DNA of 64,000 bases from Candidatus Eiseniibacteriota bacterium (lineage in GTDB: Bacteria > Orphanbacterota > Orphanbacteria > Orphanbacterales > Orphanbacteraceae), in assembly GCA_029262235.1 (NCBI GenBank), contig JAJCZU010000008.1, positions 1 through 64,000 of the forward strand. The letters run 5' to 3'. A program made the position numbers and the translations under genes. The notes beneath the pieces are model-generated. The model was not told the origin of the DNA. It ran no database searches and saw only the letters and a list, made by a program, of their open reading frames with translations. Shown one piece after another: positions 46,344 through 54,741 of the stretch; the stretch's first letter is position 1, and each line of letters starts with the position of its first letter.

Positions 46344-49300
46344 TTACTTTTCGCCGACCGCCACGAATCCGGCCCAGAAAAACGGGTGATCGCTGAGCCC
46401 CGCTTCCCGGCGGGCGGAGAGAATCGAGCGGCTCGCCTCGCGGACCGATGCGGAAGCCCCGAGCCCCCGGCCCCAGCAGGCTTCGTAGTATTCCTTCATC
46501 CAGCGCCGCGCCCACTCGTCTTCGATCCGCCAGAGCGACATGACGAGCGTCCTGACCCCCGCGAGCTGAAACGCCCTTCGAAGCCCGAAAACGCCTTCTC
46601 CGAGCCGCACGACGCCGCCGCCGGTCTCGCACCCCGAGAGTACGGCCGCCTCCACGCTGCGCAGATTGAGCGACGCGATCTCCTCGGCCGTCAGGATGCC
46701 GTCTTCCCCTTCGAGGTCGAGTTCGCTGCGGGTGTTCGAACCGGCAAAGGCCAGCCCGGACAGCAGCAGGGGCGAAAGTCCGGACCCGACCGCGCCGGAA
46801 TTCACCCCCGCGCCGGCCCCGGCCCCGATCGAAGGCTTCGCGCCGCACTCCTCTCCGAGGAAAAAAGCGTGCGTGGCGACATGGATATGACGCTTTCCGG
46901 CCGCCTCCGCCTTGAAACGGGACTCGTCGGCCTCCGTCCCGGTCAGAGATCGGGCCGGCTCGCGGCCGCTCCACCGCTTCCACGCCCCGGTCACATCGCC
47001 CGCCTCGAGAGCGGATGCGGGGAGTCCCGCGAAGGTGAGCGCCCGAAACTCCTGACAGACGGACGCCCTGACCGGGAGCGTACGCGCCACACCGAATTCA
47101 TCGCGGGAGCCGGAATCCGGCCCGGAGGCGACACGCGCGCCGCGATCACGATCGAAATCGGGCGCCCCGACCACAAGAACACCCCGCCCGGCCTTCCTGT
47201 CGACGTTGCGAGGCGCGAGATCGCGCTCCGTTGAGAGCAGATGAATCTCCAGGCTCTCTTCGATCATGTACCCGCCTCCCGCGGCGGGAAGGGCCTCGAG
47301 CTGGATCGTATGAAACGCGCCGTCGGGAACGAGCCAGACGGCATCGGTGCCGTCCAGGTGATACGCGACTGGATCCCAGACCGCGGCCCGCAGCTTTTCG
47401 CCCGCACGCCGTGCGAGATCGGCGTCGCCTTCAAATCCGCGATCGATCTCCGCCCGCCAGAGGGACGCCAGAAAGTCGATTTCCGCCGCCGCCCCGAGCG
47501 GAATCGCGACGGCTGATTCGGCATCGCCCCGTTTCAGGAAGGCCATGTAGTACGACGTGCCGCGTTCGTTTCCCGGATCGCCGTGCTCATAGCGGCGCAC
47601 GCCGACCAATGCCTCGCGGGGGCCCAGGTTCCGTACGGCGTCGGCATAACCGATCCGCGCCTGCGCCCGTTCCGCGCGGAAATACCGGCTCGCCTCCTCG
47701 CACTTCCGTTCCCACTCCCCGCGATCCGCCTGGGCATCGGCGATGTAGTCGGAATACTGCGCGGGCGAAAGCCCGTCCGGACCGTGAACGACGAGGTTCG
47801 CCACGCGTCGCGTCGCTTTCTCGAGCTCGCGGAAAAGGCGTTCGACTGCGGGATCGTCCGCCTCCGCGAGAAAACGCTTGCGGGCGCTCATCTCGTCGAA
47901 CAGCAGTCCGCGCGAGCGAATGACCGCGTCCCACAGGTCCGCCACGGTTCCCGTGCCGGGCGCATCGCCGCTCCACAGCGTCATCGCCGTCCCGAGACCG
48001 TTCGCCTGCCGCTGCGCGTACCGCAGCGCCTCCGATTCGGGAAGCGAGCGGTAACAGGAACGCAGGATGTCGCGCGTCTCGTTCTCGCTCTGCAGCGCCT
48101 CCCGAAACGCGCCTTCGCGGTCGCCGGCCTGAAGCAGCGCTTCGGCGAGAAGAAAGCGCGCGTGGGCGACCAGGGGATGACTCGTTCCGAACGCGCTTCT
48201 CAGAATTACGATCACATCACGGAGAATCGGGACGGCTTCGTCGTACTGCCCGCGGGCGTAGAATTCGTGCGCCACCGACTGCAGGCTCTCGGCGTACTTC
48301 GGATGCCGCTCGCCGTAGGCAGCGCGATACACTTCGACCGCCTGTTGATACGACTCCATCGCGCGCGCAGTGTCGCCGCTCCGCGAGAATACGTTCCCCA
48401 GGTTGATCAGCGCCGACGCGTAAAGCGGGTGATCGCTGCCCAGAATCTCGCCTCGCATGGCAAGAGCCGCGGCCGCGTACTCCTTCGCGGGTTCGTACTC
48501 TCCCTTGCGGAAACTAACCACGCCGAGATTGTTGAGTGAGATTGCGATCTGTTCGTGTGAGTCGCCGTACACCGCATGCTTGATTGCCAGAGACCGAAGA
48601 TTGAGGGCGCTCGCCTGTTCGTAATCGCCGAGGTCCGACGCGATAATGGCGAGGTTGTCCAGAATCGTGGCGGCCTGCCAGCTCTCGGCGCCCTCGTTCT
48701 TCCCCGTAATCGCGAGCGAGCGGTTCAGCAGGCGTCGCGCTTCCCCGTACTCGGCAAACTTCATGAGCAGGATCGCCTGCCCCTCCAGACTCGCCGTAAG
48801 TCGCGGATCATCGGGGCCGAAAGCGTTCGCCAGAACCCGATTCACGACCGCATACGTGCGCCGCGCTTCGTCGAATCGACCGACGATCCTGAGCTCGGAA
48901 GCGAGGTTCGCCATGAACGCGCCGTACCAGTGCGCGTACTCCTCTTCGTGCCCCTCGAGAATGGCGACCGCCTCGCGATACGCCGGAATCGCGCGTGTCG
49001 GTTCTCCCCGCACGGAATAGAGATTCGCGAGCTGGTTCAGGCTGAGCGCGACCTTCGGTTCGAAACCGTCCGCAATCCTCCTTCTCTTCTCGAGCGCGGC
49101 CACGATATAGGCTTCGGCCCGGTCGTACCTGCCCGCGCGTTTCAGAACCGAGCCGAGCGTGTACTCCACATTCGAAAGCCGGCGTTCGTCGAGAGGTTCG
49201 AGGGCCGCCAGAATCCCGTGGGCACGCTCGAGATGGGCAACGGCTTCGTCGAAGAGACCGCGGCGGTACATGATCGTCCCGAAGTCGTGAATGCTTTCCG

Positions 49301-49652
49301 CCGTGGTTTCGGCTTCGGGGCCGGCGGCGCGTTCCTTGACTTCGATCGCATGGAGACCGAGGGAAAACGTCGTCGAGTCCGTGAACATCCCCATGCCGAA
49401 CCGCGCGCGCACGCGGACGGCAACGAGATCGCCGAGCATGAGGGAGTCGGCGCGGGCCGGGAACACGTGCGCCGCGATCGCGGACGCCGCGAGAGAATCG
49501 ACTCGCGCGAACGCCCGCTCCTCCTCGAGCTTCTTCAAGGTCTCGAACAGCGTGGAATCGACAGAAACGGGATCCGCCCCCGCCGGGTCGCAGGCAAAGA
49601 GCGTCAGCGCCAGGGCAGCAAGGAACGGAATCGGGATGAGAAGCAGCCTCAT
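46344..49652 (-). CDS. Exported TPR-CHAT protease
   Basis: 1102 residues from ATG 49652, chosen because a signal peptide follows it (IPIPFLAALALTLFACDPAG, with a possible lipobox LFAC). Residues 25-560 are TPR-type repeats (ALNLRSLAIKHAVYGDSHEQ and similar, each 42 residues apart, tetratricopeptide-CHAT style). The C-terminal CHAT domain (about 760-1102) has the catalytic pair His928 (HVATHAFF) and Cys1008 (VLSGCETGGG), plus VWLVPDGAFHTIQLEALPAA. CHAT proteases relate to caspases and separase; many are triggered by partner proteins. An exported one with intact catalytic residues is notable. It is divergent from the choice-of-anchor-D gene. Confidence 0.9.
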   Translation of the reverse strand: MRLLLIPIPFLAALALTLFACDPAGADPVSVDSTLFETLKKLEEERAFARVDSLAASAIAAHVFPARADSLMLGDLVAVRVRARFGMGMFTDSTTFSLGLHAIEVKERAAGPEAETTAESIHDFGTIMYRRGLFDEAVAHLERAHGILAALEPLDERRLSNVEYTLGSVLKRAGRYDRAEAYIVAALEKRRRIADGFEPKVALSLNQLANLYSVRGEPTRAIPAYREAVAILEGHEEEYAHWYGAFMANLASELRIVGRFDEARRTYAVVNRVLANAFGPDDPRLTASLEGQAILLMKFAEYGEARRLLNRSLAITGKNEGAESWQAATILDNLAIIASDLGDYEQASALNLRSLAIKHAVYGDSHEQIAISLNNLGVVSFRKGEYEPAKEYAAAALAMRGEILGSDHPLYASALINLGNVFSRSGDTARAMESYQQAVEVYRAAYGERHPKYAESLQSVAHEFYARGQYDEAVPILRDVIVILRSAFGTSHPLVAHARFLLAEALLQAGDREGAFREALQSENETRDILRSCYRSLPESEALRYAQRQANGLGTAMTLWSGDAPGTGTVADLWDAVIRSRGLLFDEMSARKRFLAEADDPAVERLFRELEKATRRVANLVVHGPDGLSPAQYSDYIADAQADRGEWERKCEEASRYFRAERAQARIGYADAVRNLGPREALVGVRRYEHGDPGNERGTSYYMAFLKRGDAESAVAIPLGAAAEIDFLASLWRAEIDRGFEGDADLARRAGEKLRAAVWDPVAYHLDGTDAVWLVPDGAFHTIQLEALPAAGGGYMIEESLEIHLLSTERDLAPRNVDRKAGRGVLVVGAPDFDRDRGARVASGPDSGSRDEFGVARTLPVRASVCQEFRALTFAGLPASALEAGDVTGAWKRWSGREPARSLTGTEADESRFKAEAAGKRHIHVATHAFFLGEECGAKPSIGAGAGAGVNSGAVGSGLSPLLLSGLAFAGSNTRSELDLEGEDGILTAEEIASLNLRSVEAAVLSGCETGGGVVRLGEGVFGLRRAFQLAGVRTLVMSLWRIEDEWARRWMKEYYEACWGRGLGASASVREASRSILSARREAGLSDHPFFWAGFVAVGEK

Positions 49653-49658
49653 GCCATC

Positions 49659-49664
49659 ATTATA
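49659..49664 (-). promoter_or_regulatory. -10 box of the TPR-CHAT gene (TATAAT)
   Basis: A perfect TATAAT on the minus strand ends six bases before ATG 49652. No Shine-Dalgarno is present and no -35 stands out. Confidence 0.55.
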
Positions 49665-49697
49665 CTGAACGCGCGCGGGCCACGGAGCGGATTGTGG

Positions 49698-49703
49698 TAT
49701 CAT
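49698..49703 (+). promoter_or_regulatory. Possible -10 box of the choice-of-anchor-D gene (TATCAT)
   Basis: TATCAT 20 bases before ATG 49724, followed by a GAAGGAA Shine-Dalgarno. The -35 region overlaps the divergent CHAT promoter area, so the two may be co-regulated. Confidence 0.35.
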
Positions 49704-49723
49704 GCCCATCCGAAGGAACCCCC

Positions 49724-52700
49724 ATGCTGCCATTTCGTATCGCCATCGCCGTGCTGTCGCTGTTCGTGATCTTCCTCGCCTGCGACAAACCCGTCATCAT
49801 CCAGATCGAAGACGTGAACGGCGAAGCGACGTGCGTCGTGTCGCCGCTGCTCGCCGACTTCGGCGCGATCCCGATCGGAAACGAGACCGAGGAACTGTTC
49901 ACGGTACGCAACACCGGAAGCGGGCTGCTGACCGGGTTCCTGTCGTTGCTCGACTCGAGCGGCTCATTCGAGATCGTAACGGGTGGCGGCGCCTTCCAGC
50001 TGGGGGGCGGGGAGCGGCGTGTGGTCCTCGTTCGTTTCGCCCCTGTGGAAGCCGGTGAAGTGACGTGCCAGCTCCGCACGAACACCGGGTGCCGCCCGGT
50101 CGTCTGTACCGGCATCGGACGCGTGGGAGCCACCTGTGAACTGTCGCCGGCTTCGATCACCTTCCCGTCGATCAGCGTGGGGCTGGACACCGTCGAATCG
50201 TTCACGGTGACGAACAACGGCGACGAAGCGCTTTTCGGCAACTTGTTTGCGAGCTGCGATCGCTTTCAGATCACGAGCGGCAACGGCCCGTTTATTCTCG
50301 GGCCGGATTCGTCATTCCAGATCACCGTCCGATTCGCTCCAGGCGACACGCTGTTCGAAGAATGCGCCATCTTCCTCTCCGGCGATGCCTGTGACTCCGT
50401 GTCCGTCAGCGGCCAGGGAACGCGGGCGCGCTTCCCGGCATGCGCCGTGAGCGCCACGGCCCTCGATTTCGGCTCGATCGAAACGGCGGCCAGCGCGGAG
50501 AAGACACTGCGCCTCTACAATGTGGGCGAAGCATCGCTTGCCGGCTCGGTTGCGATCGGCCCACCCTGCACCGCGTTCGCGATTGTTTCGGGCGACGGCG
50601 CGTACACGATTCCACCGAACGACTCGCTTCTCGTCGTGGTTGCGTTCACACCAGGCAGCGATCCGGGCGCCTTCGCCTGCAGCCTTTCACTCGGCACGCC
50701 GTTCTGCCCCGATCCGATCACGCTCGCGGGAACGGCCGAAGCCCCCGCGGAATGCGCGATCGAACCGGGAACGATCGATTTCGGCACGGTGTTTACGGGG
50801 AGCGAAGCCACGCAGACGCTCGTGATTCGGAACGCCGGCGGATCCACACTCGCGGGCACGGTCGGCGAAGCCTGCGACGATGTCTTGATCACGGCGGGGA
50901 GCGGCGCCTATGCCCTCGCGGCTGGCGAAAGCCTGGTCGTGGCCGTGCGCTACGAGCCGGACGCGCCGGGAGCGCTCGCCTGTACGCTCGACTTCGGGAA
51001 CGCGCTCTGCCCGGAACCGGTAGCGCTCACGGGGAGCGCGATCGCGCCGGGCAACTGCGCGGTTTCGGAGACCACCGTCGACTTCGACACCGTCACGGTC
51101 GGCGAGAGCGCGTCACTCTCGTTCACGCTCACGAACAACGGCGGCGCGAGCTACGACGGCACGATCGGAAACGCGTGCGCGCCGTTTACGATCGACGCGG
51201 GCGGCGGCGCCTACACGCTCGCCCCGCAGGAAGTACGCACCGTCGACATTTCGTTCGCGCCCGCGGGCGGCGGCGCGTTCGTCTGTACGCTCGAAACGGG
51301 ATGCGACAGCAGGGTCGTGCTGCGCGGCGCGGGAGACCCGCCGCCCCTCTGCCGCTTGGAGCCCGACTCCCTCGATTTCGGATCGATCAATCCCGGACAG
51401 GCCGTGACCCGCTCGTTCACGATCGCGAACGACGGCGGACAGAATCTCGCAGGCAGAATCAGCATCCCGTGCCAGGCAAACTTCCGACTCGTCGAAGGTG
51501 AAGATCCCGAGTACTCACTGGGCGGCGGGGAGTCGCGCGTCGTAACGGTGCGCTTCAGTCCGCAACTCGAGGGCGAAAAGAAGTGTACGTTCACATTCGG
51601 AAACGCACTCTGCTCCAACATCGAAGCGGTCGGCTTCGGCGACGCGCTGGCGGAGTGCCTGATCTCACCGACGAACCTCTCGTTCCCGAACCGCACGATC
51701 GGCGAAGACACCACACTGGCATTCGTCGTCAAGAACACGGGGGGCAGCACGCTGTCAGGAACCGTGACCGCTCCCTGCGAACATTTCTCGGTCGTGACCG
51801 GCACCGAAGACTACGCGCTCGCCGCGGACGAGTCCGACACGATTCAGGTGCGGTTTGCGCCGACCGCCGCCGGGCCTTTGAACTGCACGCTCGTGACCGG
51901 ATGCGCGCAGAATGTCGACGTCTCCGGAACCGGCAAGCTTCCGCCGATCTGCTCCCTTTTCGTCGCCGGCACGCAGTTCGACACGGTCACGATCGGGTCG
52001 TCACGCGATCTCACACTGAGCGTTTCGAACGTCGGCGCGGGCACACTCGCGGGGTCACTTTCGCTTGTGTGCGACGACTACGCCATCGTGGGGACACCGT
52101 CCTACTCGCTCGGCGCCGGCGCGTCGGCCGCGTTCACGGTGCGCTACACGCCTTCCGACACTCTGCTGACAACGTGCGACGTCACGACCGGGTGCGACAG
52201 CGCGATCGTATTCTCGGGGCGCGGCGTGCGGGCGCCGGTCTGCGCGCTCAGCACGACCGCGATCGACTTCGATTCGGTTCTCGTCGGCGAGTCCGCAAGC
52301 GATTCGTTCACGATTTCGAACACGGGCGGAGGCGTTCTGAGCGGCGCGATCGCCGCATCGTGCGGCGACCTCTCCGTGACGGCGGGCGCGGGCTCGTACG
52401 CGCTCGGCGAAGGCGAGTCGCGACTCGTCGTGCTCTCGTTCGCGCCGACATCGCAGGGACCGTTTTCGTGCGACGTGACCACGGGATGCGAAGACGACGT
52501 GCAGGCGATCGGAACGGGCTACTCGCTCGTTTCGTGCTCGCTCAGCACGACGAGCCTCGGCTACGGGACGATTTCGACCGGCTCGACGAAGGACCTGTCG
52601 TTCACGATCAAGAACACCGGCGCGCAGACGATTTCCGGGAGCGCGCTCGAATTCTGCAACGAATACAGCATCACTTCGGGAAGCGGCGCGTTCAGCCTGA

Positions 52701-53404
52701 CCACGGGACAGTCGCGCACGGTGACCGTACGGTTCTCTCCGACAAACGCCGGTACGTTCAACTGCTCGATCAATCTGGGAACCGATTGCGGCGCGGTTTC
52801 GATGACCGGCGTAGCGGAACTCGGACCCGTTTGTGATCTGAGCGCCACATCACGCAACTTCGGGAACGTCGCCCCGACAAAAACGGCGGACCAGAGCTTC
52901 TCGATCACCAACACGGGCGGCGGAACGTTGACCGGGAGCGTTTCGATCTCAGGATCGTTCTTCAGCATCGTTTCGGGGGGCGGAAGCTACTCGCTGGGCG
53001 CGAACCAGAGCCGGACGGTGACGGTGCGATTCAGCCCGTCCGCGACTACGTGCGGCGTCCGGACCGGGACCGTGACGACCGGCGGAAGCTGCCAGTCGGT
53101 CTCGCTTTCGGGGAACGCGCGCGAGACATGGAACAACTACGTGAAAGCGACGCTCGGCCCGACGCCCGGAGGGCTGGGCTGCACGGATTGTCACAGCTCG
53201 GGGAGCGGCATCGGCGACTTCACGAACATCAACGACGTGAAAGCAAACGTGAACCTCGGAACGCCCACCGCGAGCAAGCTCCTGCGCTTCCCCGCCCCGA
53301 ACGGCGACGCGCACAGCGGCGGCGACTTCGCCTGTTTCACGATTTCGAGCGGGGAATGCTACCAGCGCGTGCTCTGCTGGATTCAAGCGGGAGCGCCCCA
53401 GTAG
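49724..53404 (+). CDS. Choice-of-anchor-D repeat lipoprotein with C-terminal c-type heme motif
   Basis: 1226 residues from ATG 49724. The N-terminus ends in a lipobox (FLACDK). It holds roughly twelve choice-of-anchor-D (ASH/immunoglobulin-like) repeats of about 95 residues each. Each follows the frame C-x-(V/L)-x-P-x-x-(I/L)-x-F...F-x-(I/V)-x-N-x-G-G...L-x-G, and many carry FTISNTGGG-type strands and a conserved Cys pair. The last 80 residues are different: CTDCH (Cys1153, Cys1156, His1157), then LLRFPAPNGDAHSGGDF and VLCWIQAGAP. This is a small cytochrome-c-like domain of the type seen on surface proteins. The result is a long stalk ending in one heme, perhaps for extracellular electron contact; that use is inference. 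Confidence 0.85.
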   Translation: MLPFRIAIAVLSLFVIFLACDKPVIIQIEDVNGEATCVVSPLLADFGAIPIGNETEELFTVRNTGSGLLTGFLSLLDSSGSFEIVTGGGAFQLGGGERRVVLVRFAPVEAGEVTCQLRTNTGCRPVVCTGIGRVGATCELSPASITFPSISVGLDTVESFTVTNNGDEALFGNLFASCDRFQITSGNGPFILGPDSSFQITVRFAPGDTLFEECAIFLSGDACDSVSVSGQGTRARFPACAVSATALDFGSIETAASAEKTLRLYNVGEASLAGSVAIGPPCTAFAIVSGDGAYTIPPNDSLLVVVAFTPGSDPGAFACSLSLGTPFCPDPITLAGTAEAPAECAIEPGTIDFGTVFTGSEATQTLVIRNAGGSTLAGTVGEACDDVLITAGSGAYALAAGESLVVAVRYEPDAPGALACTLDFGNALCPEPVALTGSAIAPGNCAVSETTVDFDTVTVGESASLSFTLTNNGGASYDGTIGNACAPFTIDAGGGAYTLAPQEVRTVDISFAPAGGGAFVCTLETGCDSRVVLRGAGDPPPLCRLEPDSLDFGSINPGQAVTRSFTIANDGGQNLAGRISIPCQANFRLVEGEDPEYSLGGGESRVVTVRFSPQLEGEKKCTFTFGNALCSNIEAVGFGDALAECLISPTNLSFPNRTIGEDTTLAFVVKNTGGSTLSGTVTAPCEHFSVVTGTEDYALAADESDTIQVRFAPTAAGPLNCTLVTGCAQNVDVSGTGKLPPICSLFVAGTQFDTVTIGSSRDLTLSVSNVGAGTLAGSLSLVCDDYAIVGTPSYSLGAGASAAFTVRYTPSDTLLTTCDVTTGCDSAIVFSGRGVRAPVCALSTTAIDFDSVLVGESASDSFTISNTGGGVLSGAIAASCGDLSVTAGAGSYALGEGESRLVVLSFAPTSQGPFSCDVTTGCEDDVQAIGTGYSLVSCSLSTTSLGYGTISTGSTKDLSFTIKNTGAQTISGSALEFCNEYSITSGSGAFSLTTGQSRTVTVRFSPTNAGTFNCSINLGTDCGAVSMTGVAELGPVCDLSATSRNFGNVAPTKTADQSFSITNTGGGTLTGSVSISGSFFSIVSGGGSYSLGANQSRTVTVRFSPSATTCGVRTGTVTTGGSCQSVSLSGNARETWNNYVKATLGPTPGGLGCTDCHSSGSGIGDFTNINDVKANVNLGTPTASKLLRFPAPNGDAHSGGDFACFTISSGECYQRVLCWIQAGAPQ

Positions 53405-53439
53405 CAAGGGCGCCCTCCGCTGCCTCACACGTTCCTCTT

Positions 53440-54741
53440 CTAGAAACCGTAATCGACTCCGATGAGCGGCGAGAAATGATCGCGCAGCCCGTTGGTGGTC
53501 AGCGGGAAGAAGCCGTTGGCGGTCACGAGCCACGTTCCCCGAATGTTCAATTTGAACCCCACAGATCCGTCGATCTGAGAGAGCGATTCGGATTCGTCGA
53601 ACGTGATCTGGTCGAACGAAGTGGTGCGATCGATCGTACCGTCGTTGTACGTCACTTCCCGCGGGCCCACACTCGCCTTGCCGCCCTCGCTGACCTGGCG
53701 CCCCAGAACGTCGAACGCCACCGAGAGTTTCGGATCGAGCGCCCAGTCGAGCCCGACCCCGTAGAGCACTTCGTCTCTATCGCTCGACACGCCGAAGCCG
53801 ACCGTGGCGCGCGGGGAGAGATCGCCGTAGTTGTACGCCCACCCGAGCGCGCCCTGTACGCGGAAATCACCCGATCCGAGCAGGTTCTTTTCGTCACCGG
53901 ACGGGAACCGGATGTCGCCCGTGAACGCCACATAGTTCGGGTCGTTGCTCAGAAACAGATACTTGCCCCGCAGCAGGATGTCGCCGACCCCCGACGCGCT
54001 TCCCGAACGCGTGACCACGTTATCCGACGTCCCGTTCGCAAACTGGTGAATCTCCGCGTCTCCGGTCGACTGCGTCTCGACATGCGCGGCGAGCGATACC
54101 TGCGTGTTCACTTCGACGATCGGAATCGCTACGGCGATATCGAAACGGTCGGTCAACCCGTACGTCGCCACGAGTGATGTGATATCGGAATCGAGGTTCC
54201 AGAACATCGACGCGGTCACGACGTCCCCTTCGAACGGAGGATTCGTCGGGCCGTCGCCGTCGAAATCGGCGTGCGTGAAGAGCAGCTTGATGTTGCCCTC
54301 GCGCAGACCGACGTCATCGATCTCGTCAAACGTGAAGCGCGAAAAGTTGACGCCCACGTTGAACTTGCCCTGCCCGAGCGTGAACGGGCGTTCCGCGTAC
54401 GTACTCCCGAAGGTGCGTGTCTTGCGCGAGTAGATCATCAGGTCCGGGTCGTACTCGAAAGCAAAACCGCCCGCGGAGGTACTGATCGGAATGTTCGCAA
54501 TCTGGCGTCCGATCGCCTCGTTGATCGCCTGGAACGACTCGAACTGGCCCGAATCGAGAAAATGAGCGGAGTGATTCGTGCCCGTGAGCGGAGGCGCAAG
54601 GAGAATGCCGTCACGCACGAGGTCGGGCGTGAGATCCCGCAGGTTCAGGGACTGGCCCTCTGCCGTGCCGTAGCCGAGTCCGCAGATGGCGAGAATTGCG
54701 AGTCCTGTCCAGAATTTGTTACGCAAAGGGGCACCTCTCAT
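53440..54741 (-). CDS. Outer-membrane beta-barrel protein (transporter/MetA-like)
   Basis: 433 residues from ATG 54741; its ATGA overlaps the stop of the upstream kinase gene. Residues 1-30 hold a signal peptide (FWTGLAILAICGLGYGTAEG). The mature part has alternating strands and ends in VDYGF, the usual aromatic C-terminus of outer-membrane barrels. The pattern (GLTDRFDIAVAIPIVEVNTQ, GVGDILLRGKYLFL, GDIRFPSGDEKNLLGSG) matches the phenol-degradation MetA-pathway-like barrel family of unknown cargo. The tight coupling to a Ser/Thr kinase is unusual. Confidence 0.82.
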   Translation of the reverse strand: MRGAPLRNKFWTGLAILAICGLGYGTAEGQSLNLRDLTPDLVRDGILLAPPLTGTNHSAHFLDSGQFESFQAINEAIGRQIANIPISTSAGGFAFEYDPDLMIYSRKTRTFGSTYAERPFTLGQGKFNVGVNFSRFTFDEIDDVGLREGNIKLLFTHADFDGDGPTNPPFEGDVVTASMFWNLDSDITSLVATYGLTDRFDIAVAIPIVEVNTQVSLAAHVETQSTGDAEIHQFANGTSDNVVTRSGSASGVGDILLRGKYLFLSNDPNYVAFTGDIRFPSGDEKNLLGSGDFRVQGALGWAYNYGDLSPRATVGFGVSSDRDEVLYGVGLDWALDPKLSVAFDVLGRQVSEGGKASVGPREVTYNDGTIDRTTSFDQITFDESESLSQIDGSVGFKLNIRGTWLVTANGFFPLTTNGLRDHFSPLIGVDYGF

